NCBI GenBank assembly: GCA_946414315.1
Contig: CAMKNZ010000001.1
Location: 124,001-188,000, forward strand
DNA from: an uncultured Clostridia bacterium
GTDB taxonomy: Bacteria; Bacillota; Clostridia; Christensenellales; Aristaeellaceae
DNA: 64,000 nt
Direction of reading: 5' to 3'
This document shows positions 29,724 through 38,231 of the stretch, in pieces. The translations under genes were made by a program, and so were the position numbers. The notes below the pieces were generated by a model. That model was not told the DNA's origin, searched no databases, and saw only the letters and a program-made list of their open reading frames with translations. The first letter of the stretch is position 1, and the number at the start of each line of letters is the position of its first letter.

Positions 29724-31211
29724 TCATAAGCACGCCTTATATGCCGCCAGCGCGCCTTCGCTCCGGATCTGCTTCAGAATACGGACAACCGCCGTCTCAA
29801 AGCCCGGCACCGCCGTCAGGTCCTGCCCCCACATTTCCGTATTTGTCATCACGGCGTGCACCAGTTCCTCGGGGCTGTCTTCCTTATGGTCGCGATAGAA
29901 TTCCAGCACGTACCGGTCGTCGCTTACGGTGTAGTCGTTTCCCTTCGCCCGGCGGCAGACCAGGCCCTTGTCGTTCAGTTCCTGTATCTCGCTGGAGTAG
30001 AAGGCGATATACGCCGCGAAGCTGGTGGTAAGGCAGGCCGGCAGTTCTCCCTTTTCCTGCACGTAGTCCAGGATTGTCGGCATGTTCCGGGCCCGCCATT
30101 TGCTGGTGGAATTCAGGCTGATGCTCATCAGCTCGTGGTTTACGAAAGGATTGTTGAACCGGTCCTGCACGGCCTTTGCGAATGCTTCCAGGTCTTTTTT
30201 GTCCAGCGGAAGCGTGGGGATTACTTCGTCGTAAAGCATCTTGTTCATATAGCGCAGGATGGTGTCGTCATACATGCAGTCCCGCACGATGTCATACCCG
30301 GCAAGATATGCTCCGAGTACAAAGCCTGTATGGGCGCCGTTGAGGATGCGGACCTTACGTTTCTTGTAGGGAGTGACGTCCGGCACGACGATTACCGGAA
30401 CGCCCGCCCGTTTAAACGGCAGCCGGTCTTCCAGCCCTTCCGGCCCTTCGATGACCCAGATGCCGAACACTTCGCCCACATCTGTCAGCGGATCGTCATA
30501 TCCGTTTGCCGCGGCCAGCGCCTCGACTTCCTTCGGATCGCGGATCCGGCCCGGAACGATCCGGTCCACCAGCGTGGAGCAGAAAATGTTTTCCTCATTC
30601 ACCCAGCGGCGGAAATCGTCGCTCAGTTTCCAGTCTTCGATGTACTGGTTGACGCACTTCAGCAGTTCTTTTCCGTTATTGTCAATCAGTTCGCAGCTGA
30701 GCATTACGATTCCCTTCTGCCCGGCGGTAAACCGTTCATACAGCACCCGGGTCAGCTTGGCGGGAAAGGAAACCGGCGGAATCTGGTCAAAGGCGCTTTC
30801 CGTATCATGTACGATACCTGCCTCGGTCGTATTGGACACGATGATTTCCAGATCTCCGCTTCTTGCCAGTTCAAGCACTTTATCCCATTCTCCGTAGGGA
30901 TTGATGCAGCGGCTTACCGCGGAAATGACCCGTTTGTCATCCACCTTGACGCCGTTTTCGCTTCCCCGGAGATACAGCGTATACAGGCCTTCCTGTTTGT
31001 TGATCAGATCCGTCAGGCCCTGAGCGATAGGCTGCACCAGCACAACCTTGCCGTTGAACCCGGCCTTTTCATTGGCAATATCGAAAAAATCATCCACGAA
31101 GGCACGCAGGAAGTTCCCTTCGCCGAACTGCATGACTTTTTCGGGTGCCGTTTCCAGAATATAGCCGTCATAACCTGTCTTTTTCAGTACATCATAGTTC
31201 AGCTGTTCCAT
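29724..31211 (-). CDS. uxaB: Tagaturonate reductase (mannitol dehydrogenase family)
   Basis: QFGEGNFLRAFVDDFF, LNGAHTGFV, NPFVNHELMSISLNSTSKWRAR; ggagg before ATG 31211. Confidence 0.93.
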   Translation of the reverse strand: MEQLNYDVLKKTGYDGYILETAPEKVMQFGEGNFLRAFVDDFFDIANEKAGFNGKVVLVQPIAQGLTDLINKQEGLYTLYLRGSENGVKVDDKRVISAVSRCINPYGEWDKVLELARSGDLEIIVSNTTEAGIVHDTESAFDQIPPVSFPAKLTRVLYERFTAGQKGIVMLSCELIDNNGKELLKCVNQYIEDWKLSDDFRRWVNEENIFCSTLVDRIVPGRIRDPKEVEALAAANGYDDPLTDVGEVFGIWVIEGPEGLEDRLPFKRAGVPVIVVPDVTPYKKRKVRILNGAHTGFVLGAYLAGYDIVRDCMYDDTILRYMNKMLYDEVIPTLPLDKKDLEAFAKAVQDRFNNPFVNHELMSISLNSTSKWRARNMPTILDYVQEKGELPACLTTSFAAYIAFYSSEIQELNDKGLVCRRAKGNDYTVSDDRYVLEFYRDHKEDSPEELVHAVMTNTEMWGQDLTAVPGFETAVVRILKQIRSEGALAAYKACL

Positions 31212-31364
31212 CTGCTTTTCCTCCAATATGGAATTTCTATACCAAATTTACACCAGATCTCTCATCTCCGTCAAGGATCGTAAAACCCGTCAAACGCCTG
31301 TCAAAAAAGAGAAAATCGCTCATAACGTGAGGAATTTCAAAGCTTCCGTCTCGTCCGTACATCT

Positions 31365-31382
31365 TATGGACAAAACGGATAT
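31365..31382 (-). promoter_or_regulatory. Pectin-locus motif copy B (ATATCCGTTTTGTCCATA on minus strand)
   Basis: 18 nt identical to copy A at 20579; in the uxaB upstream gap. Confidence 0.5.
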
Positions 31383-31418
31383 CATTCCAGATGATTCGGA
31401 GAGAAATACGTTTTTCGT

Positions 31419-32216
31419 TCACAAACGGATCGTTTTCCCGCCTGGAATGCATATCGGCTCATCGTTTACCGAAATCCAGCAGTCTGTTGCGCTGGGGTTA
31501 TGGACAAAGCTGTTGTCCGCCGCGAACTGCAGCCGGCCGAAGTTGTCCAGGCAGTCCATCAGCTCGATGTTGGTACAGTACCATATATCCTCTTTGCCGC
31601 CCATTTTCCCGCAGAACGTTTCCATCAGGTCCCAGTTGTCCCGGTCGTCAAACTCATAGCTGTGTCCCCACACGTACATCAGGTACAGGTACTGCTTCTT
31701 GAACAGCGCGAGAAACTGATCCCCCAGCTCCAGCAGATTATGGTTATGGTGGCAAGTTGCCTTCCACCGGTAGGGATTCTCCGGCAGGGTGAAAGCGTCG
31801 GAATTACCGGTGATTCGGGAATAACGGATCCCGCATCCCGGCAGCAGCTTCTCGATTTCCTCCGAAACGGATCCGTTCGGATAGCTCATGCCGCGCACCG
31901 GACAGCATGTGATTTTTTCCAGCGCTTTCCGGTCTTCAAGCACTTCCGCCGCCACTTCCGGCAGCGGACAGCGCGCGATGGTCGGATGCGTCACCGTATG
32001 GCAGGCCACCTCGTGGCCGCGGTACAGTTCCGGAATCTCCTCCGGATGAATCCTGTTTTCCTCCGCGAACCTTCCGCTGTTCAGGTGGAACGTTCCGCGG
32101 ATCCCGTTGTCATTGAAGATCTTCACCAGCCGGCGGTCCTGGGTCCGTCCGTCGTCATAGCTCATCGTCAGCGCTTTGTGTTTTCCGCCCGGATAGCAGC
32201 AGTACACTTTGTTCAT
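31419..32216 (-). CDS. NodB-like polysaccharide deacetylase, no signal peptide
   Basis: TMSYDDGRTQDRRLVKIFNDNGIRGTFHLNSG, HTVTHP, GMSYPNG; start at ATG 32216 (MNKVYCCYPGG). Confidence 0.85.
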   Translation of the reverse strand: MNKVYCCYPGGKHKALTMSYDDGRTQDRRLVKIFNDNGIRGTFHLNSGRFAEENRIHPEEIPELYRGHEVACHTVTHPTIARCPLPEVAAEVLEDRKALEKITCCPVRGMSYPNGSVSEEIEKLLPGCGIRYSRITGNSDAFTLPENPYRWKATCHHNHNLLELGDQFLALFKKQYLYLMYVWGHSYEFDDRDNWDLMETFCGKMGGKEDIWYCTNIELMDCLDNFGRLQFAADNSFVHNPSATDCWISVNDEPICIPGGKTIRL

Positions 32217-32274
32217 ATTAATTTCTCCTCTTCGTTCAGGATTTCTGAACATACTCTTTTATCTTTTATATGAA

Positions 32275-32288
32275 GGATATCATTTCAG
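32275..32288 (+). promoter_or_regulatory. Pectin-locus half site F (ggatatcatttcag)
   Basis: 13/14 match to the flank of copy B (31377..31390 ggatatcattccag); upstream of the deacetylase gene. Confidence 0.3.
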
Positions 32289-32420
32289 TCCGTATCCGGT
32301 CAATGAAGGGAACGGCTTTGTTTTTGCCTGTTTCGGAGATTGATTTTACCCCGCCGCTTTGATATACTTGATCCAGATAAAAACATTCATATCACTGGGA
32401 TACCAAAGGAGGAAAAATGT

Positions 32421-34121
32421 ATGAAGAAACTGCTTGCCCTGATCCTGGCGCTGCTAATGGCGCTGACCATGACTGCCGCTTTTGCCGAAGGCGCGGAGGA
32501 AGCCGACTGGACCGCCGCGGATTATGCCAAGGCTGCGGATATCCGCTATGAGCTGGCCGGAGACTACACCGGTAAGACGGTTATCCTGCAGTCCGGCGAC
32601 GTGCACGGCCAGATCAATGGCTACGCCTATATTGCCGGCCTGCGCGACTACTTTAAGAGCCTGGGCGCCGAAGTGCTCCTGGTCGATACCGGCGACTTCA
32701 GCCAGGGCGATGTATATGCCTTCTCCAGCAAAGGCGCCTCTGCGGTCGAAATGATGAACGCCGCCGAATACAGCGTTGTATCGCTGGGCAACCATGAGTT
32801 CGATTTCGGCTATACCCAGCTCATGGAAAACCTTTCCAAAGCAACCTTCAAAACAATCTGCGCAAACGTCACCCTGGACGAGACCGGTGAAACCATTCTT
32901 CCCGGTTCCGTCGTCGTTTCCACCGAAGGCGGCCTGAAAATCGGGTTCGTCGGCGTTGAAACGCCCGAAACCGCCACCAAGGTCAACCCCGGCCTGGTAA
33001 ACATGATCTCCTTCGCCGCCTTCGACAAGCTCACTGAAACCACCCAGAAAGCGATCGACGATGTACGGGAAGAATCAGACCTCGTAATCGGCCTGTTCCA
33101 TCTGGGCGTGGATAACGAATCCAAGGGGAACGGTTACCGTTCCGTGGATGTCCTCCCGAAACTCACAGGTATTGACTTCGTTCTTGACGGCCACAGCCAC
33201 ACGGTCATGACTGCCGGCCAGCACGGTGAACCCATCCAGTCTACCGGCACCAAGTTTGCCAACATCGGCGTCGTGGTCATTGATAACGAAGCCAAGGGGA
33301 TCGAAGCCAACTTCCTGATCCCGACCTATATTGCTTCCAAGCTCTATGGCTTCAAGTTCATTAACGAAGATGTCATGGCCAAAGCGCAGGAAATCATGGA
33401 TGCGGTCAATGCGGAATACGACGCGGTGTTTGCCACTTCCGAAGTCCTGCTCAACGGCGAAAAAGCCCCTGGCAACCGGACCGAAGAAACCAATTTGGGC
33501 GATCTGATCACCGACGCCATGGTCTGGTCCGTCGTCAAGGAAGGCGGCATCGAGCAGGTTGAGCTCAATGCGGTCGTCGGCATCACCAACGGCGGCGGCA
33601 TCCGTGCCACCATCCCGGCGGGCGATGTCTCCAAAAAGAACATCAACACTGTACTGCCCTTCGGCAACACCGTCGCCGTGGTGTATGTGACCGGCGCCGA
33701 ACTGCTCGAAGCCCTCGAAGCCTCCACCTTCTGCACGCCGGATCCGGTCGGCGGATATCCCCAGACTTCCGGCATCGAGTGGTCCCTTGATACCACCAAA
33801 GCCTTTGACCAGGGTGACGTATATGTCCTCGACGGTAAAGAGACCAGCTACTACGCTCCCAAATCCATCAACCGTGTAACCATCACCGCGATCAACGGCG
33901 AGCCTTTCGATGTGAATGCAACCTACGCGGTCATCACCAACAACTTCTGCGCGGTCGGCGGCGATACCTACAACGTATTCGCCCGTTCCTCCTCCAGCTT
34001 CGACACCGGCATCCCGATGGATGAAGCGGTCATGGCCTTTGTCACCGAAGTACTGGAAGGCAAGATCACCGAGGAAGCCTACGGTCAGCCCCGCGGTTCC
34101 GTAACCATAATCACTGAATAA
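32421..34121 (+). CDS. Secreted 5'-nucleotidase / bifunctional metallophosphatase
   Basis: Signal peptide MKKLLALILALLMALTMTAAFAE; LGNHEFDFG, DGHSHT, NGGGIRATIPAG; aaaggagg RBS. Confidence 0.92.
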   Translation: MKKLLALILALLMALTMTAAFAEGAEEADWTAADYAKAADIRYELAGDYTGKTVILQSGDVHGQINGYAYIAGLRDYFKSLGAEVLLVDTGDFSQGDVYAFSSKGASAVEMMNAAEYSVVSLGNHEFDFGYTQLMENLSKATFKTICANVTLDETGETILPGSVVVSTEGGLKIGFVGVETPETATKVNPGLVNMISFAAFDKLTETTQKAIDDVREESDLVIGLFHLGVDNESKGNGYRSVDVLPKLTGIDFVLDGHSHTVMTAGQHGEPIQSTGTKFANIGVVVIDNEAKGIEANFLIPTYIASKLYGFKFINEDVMAKAQEIMDAVNAEYDAVFATSEVLLNGEKAPGNRTEETNLGDLITDAMVWSVVKEGGIEQVELNAVVGITNGGGIRATIPAGDVSKKNINTVLPFGNTVAVVYVTGAELLEALEASTFCTPDPVGGYPQTSGIEWSLDTTKAFDQGDVYVLDGKETSYYAPKSINRVTITAINGEPFDVNATYAVITNNFCAVGGDTYNVFARSSSSFDTGIPMDEAVMAFVTEVLEGKITEEAYGQPRGSVTIITE

Positions 34122-34143
34122 TACTCATTCGTGTTTCCCCGGT

Positions 34144-34171
34144 CGGGCAGTTTCAGACTGCCCGGCTTTTT
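34144..34171 (+). terminator. Rho-independent terminator of the 5'-nucleotidase gene
   Basis: cgggcagt/actgcccg stem, 5-nt loop, gcttttt tail. Confidence 0.85.
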
Positions 34172-34266
34172 GTATCCCCCGGCCGGTATTGCTTTTTTCC
34201 AGTTCCTGCTATAGAATATCTTCGTTATACGTCATTATTCTACTTCGTGCCGAAGGAGGCTATCCC

Positions 34267-35142
34267 ATGGAACAGACTTATGTGTTCATGACCGACAGCG
34301 ACAGCGATCTGCCGTTTCACCTGAAACAGGAATATGATATTCCGGTCGTCTACATGCCCTACGCACTGGACGGCAAGGAATACTTCGACGATCTCGGCCA
34401 GATGCTGGATCATAAGAGTTATTACGACATGATGCGCAGCGGCGCGGCTCCCGTAACCTCCGCCCTGAACGAAGCGGCATATATGGATTATTTCGAGCCG
34501 GTCCTGAAAGAAAAGGATCTGCTCTTCGTCGCCTTCTCCAGCAAGCTCAGCTGCACCCTGCAGGCGGTTTACAGCGCCCGTGAAAAGCTCCTGGCCCAGT
34601 ATCCGGAGCGGAAGTTTATCGTGGTTGACACCCTGCGGATCTCCGGTCCCATGACCCTGCTGGTCCTGAAAGCCCATGAGATGTACCGTGCCGGCAAGCC
34701 TATTGAAGAAGTCGCCTCCTGGCTGGAAGAAAATAAGCTCCGCGCCCAGGCCTACTTCATCGTGGACGACCTGAAGTACCTCAAGCGCGGCGGACGTATC
34801 TCCGCCACAGCCGCCACCGTCGGCACCATGCTGGACCTCAAGCCCATCATCTCCGAAGCGGCTGACGGCACCCTGACCGCCAATGACAAGATCCGCGGCC
34901 GGAAAAAGGCCATTGCTTTCATCGTGGATAAGATGCTGGAGTTCGCTCCCGATCCAGCGGAAAGCCCCATCCTCGTCCTGAATGCCGACAGCATGGAAGA
35001 TGCTGAGCGCACCAAGGCCCTGGTTGAGCAAAAGCTTCCCGGCGCCAATGTCATGATCGAGAACGTCGGCCCCGTTATCGGCGCCCACGCGGGTCCCGGC
35101 ACCATTGCGCTGTGCTTCATCGGCAGCAGGCCCCTGGCCTGA
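34267..35142 (+). CDS. DegV family fatty-acid-binding protein
   Basis: MTDSDSDLPFHLKQEYDIPVVYMPY, VAFSSKLSCTLQAVYSAR, AHAGPGTIALCFIG; start at ATG 34267. Confidence 0.93.
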   Translation: MEQTYVFMTDSDSDLPFHLKQEYDIPVVYMPYALDGKEYFDDLGQMLDHKSYYDMMRSGAAPVTSALNEAAYMDYFEPVLKEKDLLFVAFSSKLSCTLQAVYSAREKLLAQYPERKFIVVDTLRISGPMTLLVLKAHEMYRAGKPIEEVASWLEENKLRAQAYFIVDDLKYLKRGGRISATAATVGTMLDLKPIISEAADGTLTANDKIRGRKKAIAFIVDKMLEFAPDPAESPILVLNADSMEDAERTKALVEQKLPGANVMIENVGPVIGAHAGPGTIALCFIGSRPLA

Positions 35143-35156
35143 AAGTAAAGAGAACA

Positions 35157-35188
35157 GCAAAAAGCGGTTCAAACGAACCGCTTTTTTT
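35157..35188. terminator. Bidirectional rho-independent terminator
   Basis: aaagcggttc/gaaccgcttt stem, 4-nt loop, T tract on both strands; between convergent genes. Confidence 0.85.
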
Positions 35189-35206
35189 GTTGGCTTGATC
35201 AATCAT

Positions 35207-36133
35207 TTATTGCAGGAATCCGTTGATGATCTGCTCTTCCGCTTCTGCCGCGGTCAGTCCCAGGGTCATCAGTTTGATCAGCTGCTCCCCGGCAATCTTG
35301 CCGATGGCCGCCTCATGCACCAGCGCGGCGTCCACGTTGTTCGCCTCCAGTGCCGGGACTGCCAGGATCCGGCCTTCGTCCATGATGATGGAATCGCATT
35401 CCGTATGCCCGTGGCAGGCGGCGTTGCCGACGATCTTCGCGTCAAACTTCTGGAAAGAGTGATCCCTTGCCACCGAACGGGATACCACGTCCGCGCTGGC
35501 GTTTTCGCCGTTCAGTTTTACCTCATAGGTGCTGATTGCCCGCTGGTCCCCGTGGGTCATCAGCCGTTCCCGCACAACCAGTTTCGCGCCGGCGGCCAGT
35601 TCCGCCGTGGTGGTGCGTTCCGTATCGTCCACGCCTTTGATCTGGACCATTTCCATTTCGGCGTAGCTGCCCTCTTCCATATATACTTCCGTGCCCGGAT
35701 TCAGGATTCGTTTTCCGCTGCCCGTACCGGAACCGTAGTGCTTTTCCACATATCTGATCCGGGCGTTCTTCCCGACAAAGAAGCGATGGATACCGTCATG
35801 CTGGGAATCCTGGTTTCCGCAGTTGTCGATTCCGCACCCTGCGACAATCACCACGTCCGCGCCTTCGCCGATAAAGAAATCGTTATATACCACTTCTTTC
35901 AGGCCGCTCTGGGTCATGACAACAGGAATGTGCACGCTCTCGTTCTTCGTGCCCGGTTTGATCCGGATCTCCAGGCCGCTCACATCTTCCTTGGAAACAA
36001 TCTCAATATTCGCCGTGGACTGCCGCCCGGCGGACGCGCTGTTGGAACGGATATTATAAGCGCCTTCCGGTACTTCATGAAGATCAGCCACTTCCCGCAG
36101 CAGCCGCTTCTGGATCTCATCCAGTTTCAGCAT
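35207..36133 (-). CDS. SufB/SufD-family Fe-S cluster scaffold protein (short, SMS-type)
   Basis: SufBD fold; TAELAAGAKLVVRERL, GHTECDSIIMDEG, ALVHEAAIGKIAGEQL; overlaps sufC by 7 bp. Confidence 0.88.
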   Translation of the reverse strand: MLKLDEIQKRLLREVADLHEVPEGAYNIRSNSASAGRQSTANIEIVSKEDVSGLEIRIKPGTKNESVHIPVVMTQSGLKEVVYNDFFIGEGADVVIVAGCGIDNCGNQDSQHDGIHRFFVGKNARIRYVEKHYGSGTGSGKRILNPGTEVYMEEGSYAEMEMVQIKGVDDTERTTTAELAAGAKLVVRERLMTHGDQRAISTYEVKLNGENASADVVSRSVARDHSFQKFDAKIVGNAACHGHTECDSIIMDEGRILAVPALEANNVDAALVHEAAIGKIAGEQLIKLMTLGLTAAEAEEQIINGFLQ

Positions 36134-36882
36134 TCCGCATCCCCCTTTCCGGCAGGTTTGTACGGCCCTTCGCACACTTCGGCAATCTCAGCCCTCATCA
36201 GGTGCGGATAGACGTCCTCCCGGCTTCCCTGCTTCTCCACCACGCCGCCCTTGATCACAATGATCTCATCGGCGATATTCAGGATCCGTTCCTGGTGGGA
36301 GATAATCAGGATCGAGCTGTCCCGGATATCTTCACGCATCTGCTGGAACACTTCCGTCAGGTTCCGGAAGCTCCACAGGTCGATGCCGGCTTCCGGTTCG
36401 TCAAAGACCGACAGCACCGCTTTGCGGGCCAGCACCGTCGCAATCTCGATCCGTTTCAGTTCGCCGCCGGACAGACTGGCGTTCACTTCCCGGTCCACAT
36501 AATCCCGGGCACAAAGTCCTACGGAAGACAGATACTGACAGGCGTCCGACACCGACAGCGTCTTCCCGGCCGCAATCCGGATCAGATCCAGCACCCGGAT
36601 GCCCTTGAAACGCACCGGCTGCTGAAACGCGTAAGCGATCCCCTTCTGTGCCCGCTCCGTAATGCTCAGGTCCGTAATGTCTTCGCCGTTGAAAAAAATA
36701 CGCCCGGCCGTGGGCTTCTCAATTCCGGCAATCAGCCTGGCCAGCGTGGATTTCCCGCCGCCGTTCGGTCCGGTCACAACAACCAGCTTCCGGTCCGGAA
36801 CCGTCAGGCTGACGTCCCGGATGATTTCTTTATCTTTTCCTTCGTCATCCACAAGGAAGGAAACGTTTTTCAGTTCAAGCAT
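36127..36882 (-). CDS. sufC: Fe-S cluster assembly ATPase SufC
   Basis: Walker A GPNGGGKSTLA, SLSGGELKRIEIATVLAR, DEPEAGIDLWSF. Confidence 0.93.
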   Translation of the reverse strand: MLELKNVSFLVDDEGKDKEIIRDVSLTVPDRKLVVVTGPNGGGKSTLARLIAGIEKPTAGRIFFNGEDITDLSITERAQKGIAYAFQQPVRFKGIRVLDLIRIAAGKTLSVSDACQYLSSVGLCARDYVDREVNASLSGGELKRIEIATVLARKAVLSVFDEPEAGIDLWSFRNLTEVFQQMREDIRDSSILIISHQERILNIADEIIVIKGGVVEKQGSREDVYPHLMRAEIAEVCEGPYKPAGKGDAEC

Positions 36883-36890
36883 TGTGTCTC

Positions 36891-37805
36891 CTATGATTCT
36901 TTCTCACAAAAATATTTATGGAAATATCCATCCAGGTTTCCCCATTCGCTGACGGTGATCCGATCCATGCCGAGACGTTCCATAACGCCCAGCAGGATAC
37001 AGATGCCGTGGACCACGATATCCGCGCGGCTGGGCTGAAGGCCCGGAAGCTTGATCCTCTCTTCCACCTTCATCCCCGCCAGCTTTTCACCGATGTCACG
37101 GATCTCCGTGGATGTGATCGACGTCCCGTGTACATGGGTCCTGTCGGTCCAGGGCTGTTCCAGCACCATTGCCGCCAGGGTCGTAAAGGTTCCGCCGGTA
37201 CCGACCCAGGCTTTCGGCAGCTCCAGTTCCCGGAACGACCTGAGATGTTCGTCCAGGATCTCCGCCGCGGCCACTTCCACCGGTTTCATATCATCCGGAT
37301 GTTCCAGCCGCAGCCTCCGGTACAGCCGCACGGCGCCCATCTGGCAGGAGAAAGCGCACTCAATCCCGGCCCGCGTACCGATGGCAATCTCCGTGCTGCC
37401 GCCGCCGATGTCGATCATCCCGCAGCGGTCCGCCGACAATGCTGCCGAAGCGCCCAGGAAGCTGAGTTCCGCTTCTTCTTCACCGGAGATGATCCGGAGC
37501 GGCACGCCTGCCTCCCGTTTCACCTCTTCCATGAACTTCTGTCCGTTCGCCGCGTCCCGGGCAGCACTCGTCGCAAAGATCGCCAGCTCTTCTGCGCCCT
37601 TCTGCCGGACCTCGGAAGCCATCCGTCGGACAGCGGAAACCGTCTTGTCCATCGCATCCCGGTTCAGGTTCCCTGTCCCGTCAAGGCCGGCAAACAGACG
37701 CGTACCTTCCCGGTCCCGCCACAGGCGCTGGAAATCAGCGCCGCTGACGTCCGCCAGAAGGCTTCGTACCGAATTGGACCCGATCCCGATCACGGCAGCT
37801 CTCAC
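36891..37805 (-). CDS. Ppx/GppA family phosphatase
   Basis: IGIGSNSVRSLLADV, MIDIGGGSTEIAIG, GTGGTFTTLAAM. Confidence 0.92.
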   Translation of the reverse strand: MRAAVIGIGSNSVRSLLADVSGADFQRLWRDREGTRLFAGLDGTGNLNRDAMDKTVSAVRRMASEVRQKGAEELAIFATSAARDAANGQKFMEEVKREAGVPLRIISGEEEAELSFLGASAALSADRCGMIDIGGGSTEIAIGTRAGIECAFSCQMGAVRLYRRLRLEHPDDMKPVEVAAAEILDEHLRSFRELELPKAWVGTGGTFTTLAAMVLEQPWTDRTHVHGTSITSTEIRDIGEKLAGMKVEERIKLPGLQPSRADIVVHGICILLGVMERLGMDRITVSEWGNLDGYFHKYFCEKES

Positions 37806-37816
37806 GGTAAACCTCC

Positions 37817-38155
37817 TCAGTCGTTCATCTCGTCCATTAATATCTGCAGTTCGGACTCCGAATAGGCGTAGAGGACCTCCGGGTTGGTGAACTCAAAGCG
37901 GATTGCGTCTTTCTTGACGTAGGAATAATCCTTTACCGCGCTGGACATGATGTATTCGTCCGTTCCCACCACGTTCAGCTCCCGGTTCAGGCGCTTGAAT
38001 TCCTCTTCCAGCTTTGTTTTCTGTACCCGCAGGAGTTTTTCTTCCTCCGCCTTTTCATTTGCGGTGCCCCGCAGGGCGCTGTGAAGGATCAGGAAAACTG
38101 CCAGCATAACGCCCAGAATCAGCAGAAAACCCTTCAGGTTCATGGACTTGTACAC
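37817..38155 (-). CDS. Septum formation initiator-like (DivIC/FtsL-type) protein
   Basis: Single TM then coiled coil and 'DEYIMSSAVKDYSYVKKDAIRFEF'. Confidence 0.75.
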   Translation of the reverse strand: MYKSMNLKGFLLILGVMLAVFLILHSALRGTANEKAEEEKLLRVQKTKLEEEFKRLNRELNVVGTDEYIMSSAVKDYSYVKKDAIRFEFTNPEVLYAYSESELQILMDEMND

Positions 38156-38231
38156 GCCTGTTTTCCTCCTTCTCCGTTTCCTTATACATTTCGCTGTTCT
38201 TTCGCGCGATTCCTTCTGACTGTTTTACGTC

